From contig VTPC01091044.1 in NCBI GenBank assembly GCA_011009095.1, positions 20,979 through 84,978 of the forward strand: a DNA stretch of 64,000 nucleotides, read 5' to 3'. Below, piece by piece: positions 25,801 to 36,989 of this stretch (positions are counted from its first letter, which is position 1; every line of letters begins with the position of its first letter). The translations under genes were made by a program, and so were the position numbers. Source of the stretch: Ignelater luminosus. Taxonomy: Eukaryota > Arthropoda > Insecta > Coleoptera > Elateridae. The notes under the pieces were generated by a model. That model made no database searches and was not told the origin of the DNA. It saw only the letters and a list, made by a program, of their open reading frames with translations.

Positions 25801-28800
25801 AGAGGAGGAACCTGCGGAACCTGAAAAGCATGAGGAACAGACTGAAGAAATTACTACTGAAAAGACTGAGACTGAACCAAACACAACAGAAGTTAACCAT
25901 GATAGTAATACTGAAGAAAACGAATCAGAACATAAAGAAGAAAATGAGGTAAATTCCGCGGAGGAGCCAGAAGAACCTTCCCATACAGAAGAAAATGATA
26001 AATCAGAAGAGCATGCTATTCCGCATCATGAAGAACCCGCTGGTGAACATCATGTGGTAAACGCGGATGAAGGTGTTATAGAAGGCATTGTAAATGGAGA
26101 AAATGAGATAGAATCAGTAAACGAGCAAGGGCAAGGGGTTGAAGATAAAGCGGATGATGCAGAAATAGTTGGTTTAATAGAAGAGGCAAATATGGAACAA
26201 TTAGCTGCGTTGGTATTAAATGGAGATGGAGAAAGATTAGTAGGGCATCATTCAGATAACCCTGAACTTCAGGCTTTTTTAGATAATGTTCCTATATATA
26301 TGGTAATGCGAAATATTATAGTGAATTAAAAAATTTATGTATTCATCTTTAAATTGTAGTCGAAAATCAATCGAATTCACGTGGCAGCTAGAGATGGAAG
26401 TTTACGAGATCTTCAAGCAGCATTAGACAGGCGTAAATTTGCAATTGCAAAGGATCCTATTTCACCAAACGAAGCATCTCCTTTGCATGTCGCTGTTATA
26501 TTTGGAAATACAAGTATTGTTAGATATCTTGCAGGAAGGTTTCCTGAGACTGTACAGACTGTCGACGTCAATGCTAGAACGCCTTTACATTATGCAGCTG
26601 TGCTAGCTGATAATGGGCATTATTATAATTTGTTGGTACATCTTGGTGCTGATGTAAGAGCTGAAGATAAGGTAGGTGAAGAATAAGATATGCAATAGAA
26701 AAGAGTTTACAATTTCTTTTTAATAGCTTGGGAACATCCCAGATTACTACAGAACCAATCAAAATGACTTTTCGCATAGGCTACTTCTGCGAGATTTTGG
26801 TGCAGAAGAAACTGCGGATGAAATTTTAAATGATAAAGGTAGGTGCATACTTTGATTTCTATGAATGTAGTAATTCATTCTTCAGATTTGATTTGTTTTT
26901 AAACCAAATATGATTTATTTTAGTAGCATGTTAAACAATGCTTAAACTATTTAGGCGGCAAACTACAGACAAGTGCAGCTTTTGTTATTATTATTGGTAA
27001 TGAAATTTTTAAAAATTACACAAAAAATTTATACGTAATAATTATAGAAAGCTGCACTAAAAATGATAATTTTACAATGATGTTAAAGCTGGATACCTAT
27101 TGGTACGTATGCACATTTAAGATATTAGTTTAAATTATAATTAATTTTAAGAAGATAAACTGCTTATTATATTAATGAATTGGAAAATAATACTTTATAG
27201 GGTTTATGGATATAAAAAATAAATTAAAGACAAAACTGAATAGTACGAAGCTAGTTATACACTATGGACAATTATATCTGCTGCTTAGAGTTTGGGGCAT
27301 CAACAGCGAATTGTGCTCTATATCTAATTATTTGTAAAACATCTTCAAATGTGCCAGTTTGTCTTTACATTTGTACATAAGCGCAGTATAATATTTTTCA
27401 TAATATGGAATTAAAAAGGATCTTTTTTCTAAAAGATTTATAATTTTATAAACCCATAGTAGATAATTGCCATGTTAAAGAAATAAAAAAAGAGGTTAGG
27501 TACCGTGTTATTAACACAGCCCCCTCTGGGCGTCAAATCTATAGCCTATAATCACTATTTTACAGAAATAGAATATTTATAAATAAATATCAGTAAAACT
27601 AAACGAGATTGAATAGAAACAAAGCGCTCGATTGAGCATAAAGGAGGGCGCCGAAGTCCTTTTACACAAACAATAATGCAATATTAAACTATTAGACATC
27701 ATTCAATGTTAGCTTCTGTTTGATCTACTGTTTTACTGAAACCATCGATTTGAAATGATTTCTACTGTTAATGGTTTTGTTTTGAATGGAATAACTGGTT
27801 TATTTGTGAACGCATCTCAGTAGATTTAATGCCAATTTAAGGCTGCCTTCATGCATTATTATCTATGAGTCTTAAACATTTGAAGAAATGATTTGATCCT
27901 AACCACACGATGGAGAGACGAACACATACTGAACCACGAATGCAAATGGTTGATAAAGTGCATGTTGAAATATTTAGAAGATTAAAGTTTTTTTTCTGGT
28001 TAGCCATGACAGCAAGACTACGAAGAAAGATTCAACACAGCTTTTGCAGTTGAGATAGAGCTCCTTATCGGTTTACAAGATCAAATGGTGCTATATGTAT
28101 CACTATAGTGTTTCTCAAACTTTTGTCCAATACGTTACCTCCTTAATTATTAGTTGGACAGTGCTAAGAGTGATACTATATTTTACTTAATCGAGATGAT
28201 ACTTTAATTATTTTTGTTGCAAAGCTCGCCAATTGAGTAAATCATGGGCAAAGTTGCATATTTTGGCAACGCCGCAACTACTTGTTCCACCGTTCTGTAG
28301 CTTCTAATGATTCCTTCCAACAAAGAGTTCCTAACTGTACTGAAGAGCAAATTACAAGATTTGAAAGTAATCCTCAAACTGCTCAAATATTAGCAAATGG
28401 CATTAAATCATAATCTGCAGTTTGTTGGAATAACAATTTCGGATTGCAATCAGAGTTGTTGGAACAGAGAAATTTCCTCGTGCTGAATGACTGCTATGAT
28501 TAAATAGAAGGGGTAGAACAAGCAACAGAGGTGCTACATTTGCAATCCCGAAGACTAGCATTTGCAATACGGATGTGAGCCCACCAAATATAATAACTAC
28601 AGTAAACGATTTATAGCTTGAGAATGGAGGTATTGTAGTTTTGTTCATAAATAACAGAGATTAACAAAAAATGCTTCCGAGTGTTTATTTGTGTTTCAAT
28701 AAAGCGTTTTTTATTGTTAGGTGTTATCAAAATAAATTGCAAATTTTTTCCTAAGTAAAAACTGAAGCTTTAGGTGCTTTTATGCTTCTTGGTAATCACG

Positions 28801-31800
28801 TTACGCTTCCTCATCCTAGAATACGAATTCACAGTTTGAGAACTGCAGCACAAACTGCAACTAAGTGCAGTTTGAGAACAAAACGCAAATGTTAAAGCTC
28901 AAAAGGGAATATTCTTGTTATCAACTTTTGAAATACCGTAGGGTTACTACACTCTGGGCTTTCCAAGAACATTTAAAGTGCCATAAGTGAAATGTGCTTA
29001 AGCTCGAGTCTAAAGTTTCTTTTTGGCAAACGACGACAAAGAGTGTGAGTTTAGTTATGCTTGAAAACGCGTTTCTTATTTAAGTGACTACCGCATTTTC
29101 AACTTTTATGGCTTGGTTATCTTTGCTGAAACACAAAAACTCTTGCCTCTGTCGCTTATGATCCTTACTTTGCAATTCTTTCCAGTCTCGGTTCCAAACA
29201 GCGTTTCTGTACCTTTTAAATGAAAATCCAGAAAAAGGCCCACATCTTGAGTTGCTATTCCTGCGACTTGAGGCAAAACTTTTCTACTCTTTAAAATGCC
29301 AAGAATTCTATTAGTAATTGTTCCTATGCAAAATTGTGATGAGTTTTATAAGTGATGTAAAACTATTTTTTACGCAAAAAATTTGTGCAAAATCTGCTTA
29401 GGTATAAAAATAAAACGTGAACCAAGATATCCAAAACATGCAACAAATATACAAAATATGCGCAATAAATAATTCTCTTCAGTAATTACAATAAACTTTA
29501 AATCTTAAAAGCTTGCAGAAAACACCATCACCATCTAAAGAAAGCTTCGGGCCGAGTCATATCCAGGTGAATATTTCAGAAGACATTATTTTAGCAATGT
29601 TATTGTTTCACAGATGGATAGTGAACGAATGGTTTAAAAATGTAGTAGAGACGGAAATCTGTCTTTCCATTATCTTTTTCTTAATGACTAAAATAAGAAA
29701 ATGAGATAACTAGAACTACTTAAGTTCAGAGTGACTGTTTATAACTTCTTCCTTAAATAATCAAGAGAATTGAGAATTATGGCCATAAATATGTAAATAT
29801 GAAAAAACCTTAATTAAGGTTGCCACAGTTTTATTACCCTTCTGTTTTCTGGAAAAACTAAATATTAACTACTGAAATCTACAAATTACTAATTTACTGT
29901 AAAAGTGACAATATACAGGGTGAGTTTTTTTCGATGTTTAGAAGGGGGATCTCGGAAACTAGCGGAGATAGAAAAACGATTAAATGGGGAAAGGATTGCA
30001 GTTTTACGAGCTCAATTTAATGAGCTTTTTGGTTTTTGGAAAAAATGCATGGCTAACTAGATATTTCGCAAAAATATTTTTTTTTGTTATATTGTTTAGT
30101 GCCTATAGCTCTGTTATTATTGACTTTAGAAAAAATGTGTAAAGGAAAAAGTTGTAGGTAACTATGTGCTTAATAATACAGTCTGACCGAATGTTTTATT
30201 TAAGCTATAATTTTTGAGTTATGACACAAGCTTGTGTTTTTTCTAATGGAAACCATAGTCGGCCATGGCTTTATAAAAAAGGCCTTTTTTCAACGATTCT
30301 AACGATATATTACTTGACATAATTATTTTTATAAATACGATAACACAATTTCAAAATGAAAAAGCTCATAAATTGGAAGATTAAAAATTAGTTACGTTAA
30401 CCACTACAGCACAGTGACAAACAAGCCTTTTGTTCTCAATCTTGGTTCTCTAACACTATCAAGTATTATACGCCGAAACACTTGGTACCTATGTCTAAAA
30501 TTGCTACAGCACTGTATCTACATAGAACATTGCATAAGTTATCTTAAAAGACTCCGTTTTGTCGTATACAATGCAAAATAAGACAGTTTCATCTGTATTT
30601 ATTCTGGGTATCATTAAATCGAATCTCATGCATTTACATAGGATATCATAAACATAAGAATAAGCATGTAATGAGTTCGTGTAGTCTTTACTTTAATGAA
30701 ACTGACTACTACAACTTTTATTATTTCTAAATTTGTAATTGTTGTGATTTGATATGACCAACTATAACTCTGTATTTGTGTACAGTGCATGTGTAGCTGC
30801 ATTATCCTTTAAAGAATGCCACCAATAATAAATATTAACTTTTCTACAAAATTCACTTTTGTGTACAGAAAAACAACTCGTTTGTTAAAAATTAAATAAA
30901 ACAGTTTTCAAGGTACTTACTTTCTGCAAGAATTTTCTTCAACAAACGAAACCTCACAACTGATCAACACTGATTTGTCTGTAGAAATCGTAATTTTGGG
31001 CTTACGGAAAAATTTGATTTAGATACGCATAGATATAGGCATGGGCGTCGTCGGCAGAGTTTAGTCTGTCTCTAAATAGGACAAGTTAGTGCAGAAACGA
31101 CAAAATGCTCAACGTATTCTTGAAGAGGCATGTTGATACATGAGCTGATTTTAACCCAAGATAAAGATGCTTGATACTAAAAATATAAGTGCTGTATTTC
31201 ACTATTGTTTAATCAATATTTATGTTGTAAAGTATGATTGCTGACTCCTTATTCTTCTGTTCTTATTTTTCTTTTAAGACTTGCTACCACCAGATTTTGA
31301 GCACGAATGGTCGTTAATGCGAGCGCAAACAAACAGAACATTATACTTATATAATCTAATTTTTCAAATAATCTACTTATTCAGATTTTGCACTATTGAA
31401 GCGAGAAATAATTTGAACAATCAGGAGGAGGGCAGGCGCTTTTCATTGCTCGTAGGAACGGATACCCATGAGCAGAATACAAAGATTGTAGGAATCTATA
31501 TTATACAGGGACGAACTAAATCACCAGAAAATCAGAATTTTTCTAAGAGCTCAGTAATCTTTAGAACCAATCTAGGTTTAAAAATCATTGAATGAATGAG
31601 CTGTTTATAATATCAAATATGAACAAATTCATCGATCTCTTGCAGCTCAAATTCTGTATCTCAGAATCAAGAAGTCGATCGTGATAAAAGAAGCAGTCAA
31701 TTTTTTGAGTACTTATGAACAGAGAAAAATCTCTTCTCAACATTATCTAAAGCTCGATTTCTTGGTACCAAGATTTAAATTACAGATTGTAGAATACCAA

Positions 31801-34800
31801 AGGTTTGAACGTAAGGTAAAGATTGTAAGCACGTTAGCATTTTCGACTGGATACACGTTTTCAGATTTAATCCTTACCATAAGATCAACTTCTTACCGAC
31901 TAGCATAAGAAACCTTTTTGTACGGTAATGAAAGTGAAACAGAAAACATGAGCAAGGCATTTTGTTTCTGTTACACCCTACAGTCCTCATTCTATTAAAC
32001 ACAAGTTGAATTTGTAGTTGTCACTCAGTTATTGGGATGGAGAAAAACTCTCAGGTAATGCTGAACGTGTTTTGCCTCTTTAGCAAAAATTGTACTGGGG
32101 ACATTTTCCACCCAGGGGTTGAATGTATCATCTTGTACCTCTCTCGCAGCGCTTGTGGATACAGGGTGTAACACTATATGAAAGCTTTGCAAAGTTTAGT
32201 AAAATTCAGCTTTATTCAAAATTGATGCGTCTTATTAAAAGAGGCAAAAGTATTGTTTTTTGTTAGATTTAGTATGTAGATTTAAAAAAACGACATTTCT
32301 AACTCTTCAGTGGCGTAACATATTTTTTTAAAATAGAATTAGTGTATGATACTATCAGATTAAAAAATTAATAAAATTGTAGGCATCGTACAGTATATTA
32401 AAATATTCAATTTTGATTCACTGTAACTTTCAGCGTTGGGTAATCGAAAGGCTTTTTTTGTAGGAAATAACAAATCTAAAATTTGTTACTAACAATAACA
32501 AACTACAAATTATTTAAACGTAATAAAACTATCAAACAGAAGAAACTTTTTTGTAGTATTTATCACTCAGCCTGTAGAGAGACCAAAAAAAACCTTTCCA
32601 ATTCTTTTTTAGAATAACAACATTGCTTTAAATTTTGCAATTCAGTTTTGTTCTAGTTAAGCTTTAAAATTTTCCAATATAATTTTTTATTAAATCTACA
32701 TTTATAAAGTATGTTAGATATTGTGTGGAACAAATAGACGACCGTTTTGCATGCACAATATCCATTACGACTGGCTATAGCAATCTAATATGATCTATAA
32801 CATTTTTTATGACAACATTTATATTATGACTATGAGCTAACTCGCACATTTCATAACGAATTGAAATTATTTTAAAATAAAACATAGAAAATATCTATTC
32901 AAGGTTCAGAAAATAAAATTATTTAGTCTATTTACGTTACAGTTATTTTAAATCTATTTGAGATGCTAAGAAGAGTTATTGGAAACAACTGTGTTTCCAA
33001 AATTCTCTCATAGGTTTCAATGTTCCAGTAAATACTAAAAGGAATGCTTATGCAGAAGCCCAGCGCAAAACCTTTGAAAATAAGGAAAAAGGTTTTCTGA
33101 GTAACGCATACGTCTTCGTGAGTTTATTTGAATTGCAAAGTCTGTGGTAGCTTAGTTCGTAATCTTTTTTTGTGCACGGTTTATTTTTTATTGGTAGTAA
33201 TTATTTATTATAAGAAACAACAGTCATAAAAAATGTTTTTAAAGAAGTAATGCTATAGAAAAACTGTCACATTTTTTATTCATAGTTATTATTCTTTTTC
33301 TATGAATTTATTATTCTTTTTCTATTAAACTTCTTAGCATTCTTTTTTAAAAAGTATATACCATGGACTTTGCAATATGTTACCCAAGATTTTATTTATT
33401 TCTAGAGTTCTAGGATTTTGCACTTGCATTTCCTTTAGATTTCTCTCAGCTTACGCGAAGTTTTTAAACATAAAGACAAGGATTAAACTGGAAAAAGAAA
33501 AGTTTCTATAATAAGCACTGTCATAATATTTAAATAATATGATTTATAATGTATTATCTATTTTCTTGAATCTGTTACACATACATAAAGCTAGCGTAAA
33601 ATGGGTCGAGCATTCAACAAGTACTGGTCTTTCACTATGCCGCCTCCTTTACAAGGAGAGAACGAGCGATGAGTTTGAACGCACTAATGAGTTACCCATC
33701 CTAGTAGTGATCGCGCTCAACTTGACTTAATTAATCTAATAGACTTACTATAACCCTTCCAATAAAAACGATATCTGTATTAGCCAAATAAAAATTAATG
33801 TATACCCTTACTGAAATTGAATTCGACATTAAAAACGTACAAAAATACATGAGTACATACATCGATTGCATGTTTTTACAGTCCGTAGAAATTGTCAAAA
33901 TACTCTTTTACAAATATCTTTACCACGTATTGTTAAAGAAGCTTCATTTGGTGAGTAGTAAACAGGGCTTGTTTAAGGTAACTATATAAATAACTTCTAG
34001 TAACTTTTCTTGTATCTCAAATAGCATAAATTAAAAAAAAATAATTTTTATTATACAAATGCTACAATTCTATACTTACAACCGTAGTTCCAAATGATAC
34101 ATGTTCTGCCAGAAAAGATTTGGATGACCCTGATATGATAGCAGTATTGGAACGATGTTTCAATCTACTTCATGGTAGAAGAAATTCAAATGCAATATCT
34201 GCCACGTCTCATACCACGACGATATCCGATACTTCAACTTCGTCGGTTTCAAGCAAGCACATGAAACGTTACGTATTTGATGCAGTCAAGTTACGTCTAA
34301 CAAAATACGATCATAATTTCTATGATGTGATTTGGCCAAGTGTTAAAAAATTACCTCAAGAAAAATCATTTCGTGTTGCCTTAGATCAAGATTTTCCACT
34401 AGGAATTATTGCTCCAGACTTTTGTACTTATAAGGTATTTGGTGAATATTTGGAACCAATAATAAAGGATTCAAACTCTATAAATCTGAATAGTCCTTTA
34501 AAAGATCAACCAGAGAATAGATTTTTTGCTTCTGATAATGAAGATGAGAACGTAGAACTTGATTTTGATTTAGATCCTTATGGTAAATGGATAATAACGG
34601 GAACTTTGGAATGTACTAGAAATCTAGAACTTTTCGAATTGCCGAAATCTCTAAATGTAAATCAGTTAGAGGAGGTCGAAAAAATTTTAACTTCAGTTTT
34701 GTTAAATCCAATCACGGCAAAGGCTCTGCATCCAAACGCATCTGAAAGGGAACTTCTTGAAAAAGGAAGTGGTAATTACTATACTATGAATGAAGTTCTT

Positions 34801-35433
34801 GAAGATCCATCTGAAGTTCGAGTTGTATTAGCTGCGAATGGTTTACTTATACCTTTATGGAATATACCAGATTCTGATAGACTCCACGGAAGACATTGGC
34901 CCTACGGGAGAGGAGTTTTTGTTAGTAGCAGTGGAAATCTAGCTGCTTGGATAAATGTTCTAGATCATTTACGTATTGTAACTTGTACTTCATCTAATAA
35001 ACCCGCAAATGTTGGTCAGATATATTCTAGAGTGTATCGCGTATTGAATGCTATAGAACAAGATGTCAGCTTTAGGAAAGATGAGAAACTTGGTTATCTT
35101 TCTTCAAGACCAACAGCTCTAGGAAATACCTTACATTTTAATTTAACGGTTCGATTTCCTCATTTAATAAAGGAACCTGAGAATTTAAGGCATTTATGCA
35201 GTACAAGAAGTTTAACCTTTAATAGATGCGATACTTCAACCGATGCAGTGCGTATAAGCAATCAACAGAATCTGGGATTAACAGAATTGCAAACATTTGA
35301 AGACTTTACTACTGCTGTTACAAATATTTTGCAATTAGAGAAAGATCTTGCTATGTCGAATTCTCTACATATTGCTGCATTATTCGTAAATATATTTAGA
35401 AGAAAAAGAGCAGGCGTTGTTGATTCTAATTAA
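19894..35433 (+). CDS. Ankyrin modules fused to phosphagen-kinase-like domain
   Basis: Eight-exon model: 19894-20079, 24855-24986, 25076-25255, 25322-26302, 26360-26671, 26727-26838, 33882-33950, 34088-35433. All junctions are GT..AG and in phase, giving 1105 residues. Residues 1-180 form ankyrin module 1 (GLTALHK, then GRSPLHYAA). Residues about 215-450 are a Glu-rich linker. About 455-634 is module 2 (ASPLHVAV, ARTPLHYAA). About 715-1100 is a complete ATP:guanido phosphotransferase fold, recognised from IIAPDFCTYKVF, HWPYGRGVF, LDHLRI and NLGLTELQ. The arginine-kinase catalytic residues are mostly replaced, so I infer a pseudoenzyme scaffold, probably cytoplasmic because no signal peptide or membrane segment is visible. 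The start is uncertain: the ATG at 19894 is followed closely by acceptor-like sequence, so earlier exons are possible. I do not recall a named orthologue. The paralogous gene lies 6 kb downstream. Confidence 0.85.
20080..24854 (+). other. Intron 1 of the ankyrin/guanido-kinase gene
   Basis: A 4.8-kb phase-0 intron with donor GTGAGT at 20080 and acceptor TTACAG ending at 24854. It contains a hAT-type MITE at 22363-22555 and a possible older relic near 21.75-22.1 kb. No other exon is evident. Confidence 0.7.
22363..22555. mobile_element. hAT-type MITE with 8-bp target duplication
   Basis: A 193-base element whose ends pair over about 24 bases. The left end starts TAGGCCTCGGATTTATAAGC, and the right end's complement starts TAGGGCTTGGATTTATAAGC. 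It is flanked by the perfect 8-base direct repeat CTCATCAC (22355-22362 and 22556-22563). An 8-base duplication with TAGGG-like ends is the signature of hAT elements. The interior is non-coding. It sits within intron 1 of the ankyrin/guanido-kinase gene. Confidence 0.8.
25322..26302 (+). CDS. Exon 4: acidic linker of the ankyrin gene
   Basis: This 981-base exon (327 codons, phase 0 on both sides) begins with the end of ankyrin module 1 (KQKTAAYYKTRNSEL). It runs through roughly 230 residues dominated by Glu with Pro, Lys, Asn and Thr, and finishes with the helical start of module 2 (FLDNVPIYM). The middle part is low complexity and surely disordered. Sizeable open frames on the opposite strand here are shadows of the GAA/GAG codons and are not genes. 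Confidence 0.9.
26839..33881 (+). other. Large phase-1 intron of the ankyrin gene
   Basis: A 7-kb intron between the end of the second ankyrin module (donor GTAGGT at 26839) and the 69-base exon at 33882. It contains a possible cassette exon at 31279. A CAGGGTG-type terminus lies after TA at 29918. A CpG-rich patch at about 27.5-27.65 kb and a decayed frame on the minus strand near 28.2-28.65 kb remain unexplained. Confidence 0.55.
31279..31595 (+). other. Possible cassette or alternative exon
   Basis: A long pyrimidine tract ending TTTTAAG at 31278 is followed by an open frame that fits the phase of the upstream exon. The G left from exon 6 plus AC makes Asp, then LLPPDFEHEWSLMRAQ. The frame stays open to a TGA at 31593-31595. 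A phase-1 donor candidate exists (GGTTTA near 31576), but it is weak. Because exon 6 also joins 33882 in phase, this segment is not required. The first ~20 residues look protein-like; the rest may be read-through into intron. Confidence 0.35.
33882..33950 (+). CDS. 69-base linker exon of the ankyrin gene
   Basis: A short exon with a good acceptor (TTTTTACAG) and a strong donor (GTGAGT). It is phase 1 on both sides. Only one frame is open and coherent, reading NTLLQISLPRIVKEASF. It joins the G of exon 6 and the TT of the kinase-like exon without a break. Confidence 0.7.
34088..35433 (+). CDS. Terminal exon: degenerate arginine-kinase-like domain
   Basis: One exon encodes the whole N- and C-terminal guanido-kinase fold (about residues 715-1100 of the model). 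Aligned by eye to arginine kinase (Limulus numbering): the ATP-binding arginines 124 and 126 are Thr830 and Glu832, Glu224/Glu225 are Val948/Leu949, reactive Cys271 is Arg998 and Arg280 is His1007. The flexible RGTRGEH loop carrying Arg309 and Glu314 is shortened and lost. Arg229 is kept as Arg953. The fold-forming motifs are well conserved, which argues against a decaying pseudogene: the exon has no stop or frameshift over 1.3 kb. It ends ...RAGVVDSN with TAA at 35431. Polyadenylation signals follow within 40 bases. Confidence 0.88.
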
Positions 35434-35464
35434 TAATAAAAATTATTTCTTAATACAATTATTA

Positions 35465-35470
35465 AATAAA
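35465..35470 (+). promoter_or_regulatory. Polyadenylation signal AATAAA
   Basis: AATAAA lies 32 bases after the stop codon of the kinase-like exon. Another overlaps 35435-35440 and a third lies near 35655, so the exact 3' end is open. Confidence 0.5.
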
Positions 35471-36985
35471 TTAGTAGATTTTAAGAAAAACAACTTGTAA
35501 ATATTAGTGTAAATAGTGCCAAATTTTTTCACTTTTACTTCTATGTATTCACGAATCGGTATGGATGGATTTACATTTAGGTCAGTAAACGTGTCACTGT
35601 TAAACAAACACCTGTAATAATTAATAACAGTTCAAAGGTGTTGTGTTATTGTGTAATAAAGCCACGAATGCACATATTTATTATGTCATGTTAGTATGTT
35701 GTGTGGTGAAGGTGTGTCAATTTATTTTAAATTGCAGTAGCTTTGAGATAGTTTTGTTTAATAATAATTAGTTGTTAATCATTGTACAAACACTTAAAGA
35801 TGTCTTTCTTGTAAAGATTGATTCAGTATTGATTGTACAATGATCTGTCTTGTATAGGGTTGTCGAAAAATATATAAAGACTATTACTTTACTTGGAAGG
35901 CTTGAAAAGTGTTTGAATGAACAAATAAGCCTAATATACAGGGTTAATCAATAAATTAACTGCACAACCCTATGTAAGGTGACAATTTTAGTTGCGTAAT
36001 ATCTTTTTGGTTGAAACTTATTACGATTTCAATAACATTGAATAATAGATTTTCATAAATTTCAGAAAAAAAAATATTTAAAAACAATATCAATGTTATT
36101 GTCATCTCAGTAAAAAGTTTTTCAAATAAGAAGCTTGATGTCATTTCCATTTATATTTAAAAATTTTTTTTCAAACTAGCTGCTTTCGAATCTTCAAGAA
36201 ACACTGGAATGTTTTTTCAAGTCTTCAAGTATCTGACTGATACTTTTCATAACATTCCAAAATTAATTTAATTTTGTCAGTCACTTCCTACTGCTACCCT
36301 ATGCCAAACAATTGCATTTAAAATCAAAAGTTTTTTAATCTTTAACTGTAGAAAATCTCTTTTACTCGAGATACAAGCAGGTGGAGTTAAGCAAGATTCT
36401 ATAATAATAATGAATAAATGGACAATAGATTGTATTAAAAGCTTGATTCAGTAGATGTCGTGTTTGCTATCAAAGTCCAAATTGTTTTGGTAACAACTCC
36501 ATAGAATTTGCAGTTTTGGGTTTATTGTTAAAAGTGTACTTTTACATTGATCCATTTTGATCCCTTCAAATTTTCTGAGATCTTAGGAATCAATCATACG
36601 ATTCTTCTTTCTCTTGCACACCTTACAAATGGCCATCGATTCTTTTAAGCAATTCGTCTCCGTTTTGCCAAATTTCAATTTAGCCATTAACAGAAACAAT
36701 AATTTTAGAAAAAGTTCCCTTAGTACTTTTAGGAATGACCTGGACCACCTAGATTAGATTTTGATCTCTCTTCACTAACACCCTATTCTATTTATTTCCA
36801 TTTTAATCTCAGATTCTTAAAGAAATCTCAGATTTCTTGGAGGCTTTTCTATGCTGTTGTTTTGGCTGTCAAAACTAGCATATGTCATTAACCTTCCATT
36901 ATTTAGTTAGTAGTGTAGTTAAGACTAGTGTTTGCTGAGATAAAGATATTCTATTTTTTAAAGAGCTTTTCGATTGCTGTTGCTT
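35471..36985. other. Intergenic region and retroelement flank
   Basis: It holds the 3' flank of the kinase-like gene, a short palindromic stretch around 35938-35975 (TACAGGGTTAATC with a partner AACCCTATG), and sequence that on the minus strand may be the decayed 3' end of the retroelement at 37-38 kb. Confidence 0.4.
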
Positions 36986-36989
36986 CGGA

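Noticed and set aside
28200-28650. Minus-strand gene remnant in the large intron
   Set aside because: Two frames of 60-80 codons follow one another, but neither has a recognisable motif and stops separate them.
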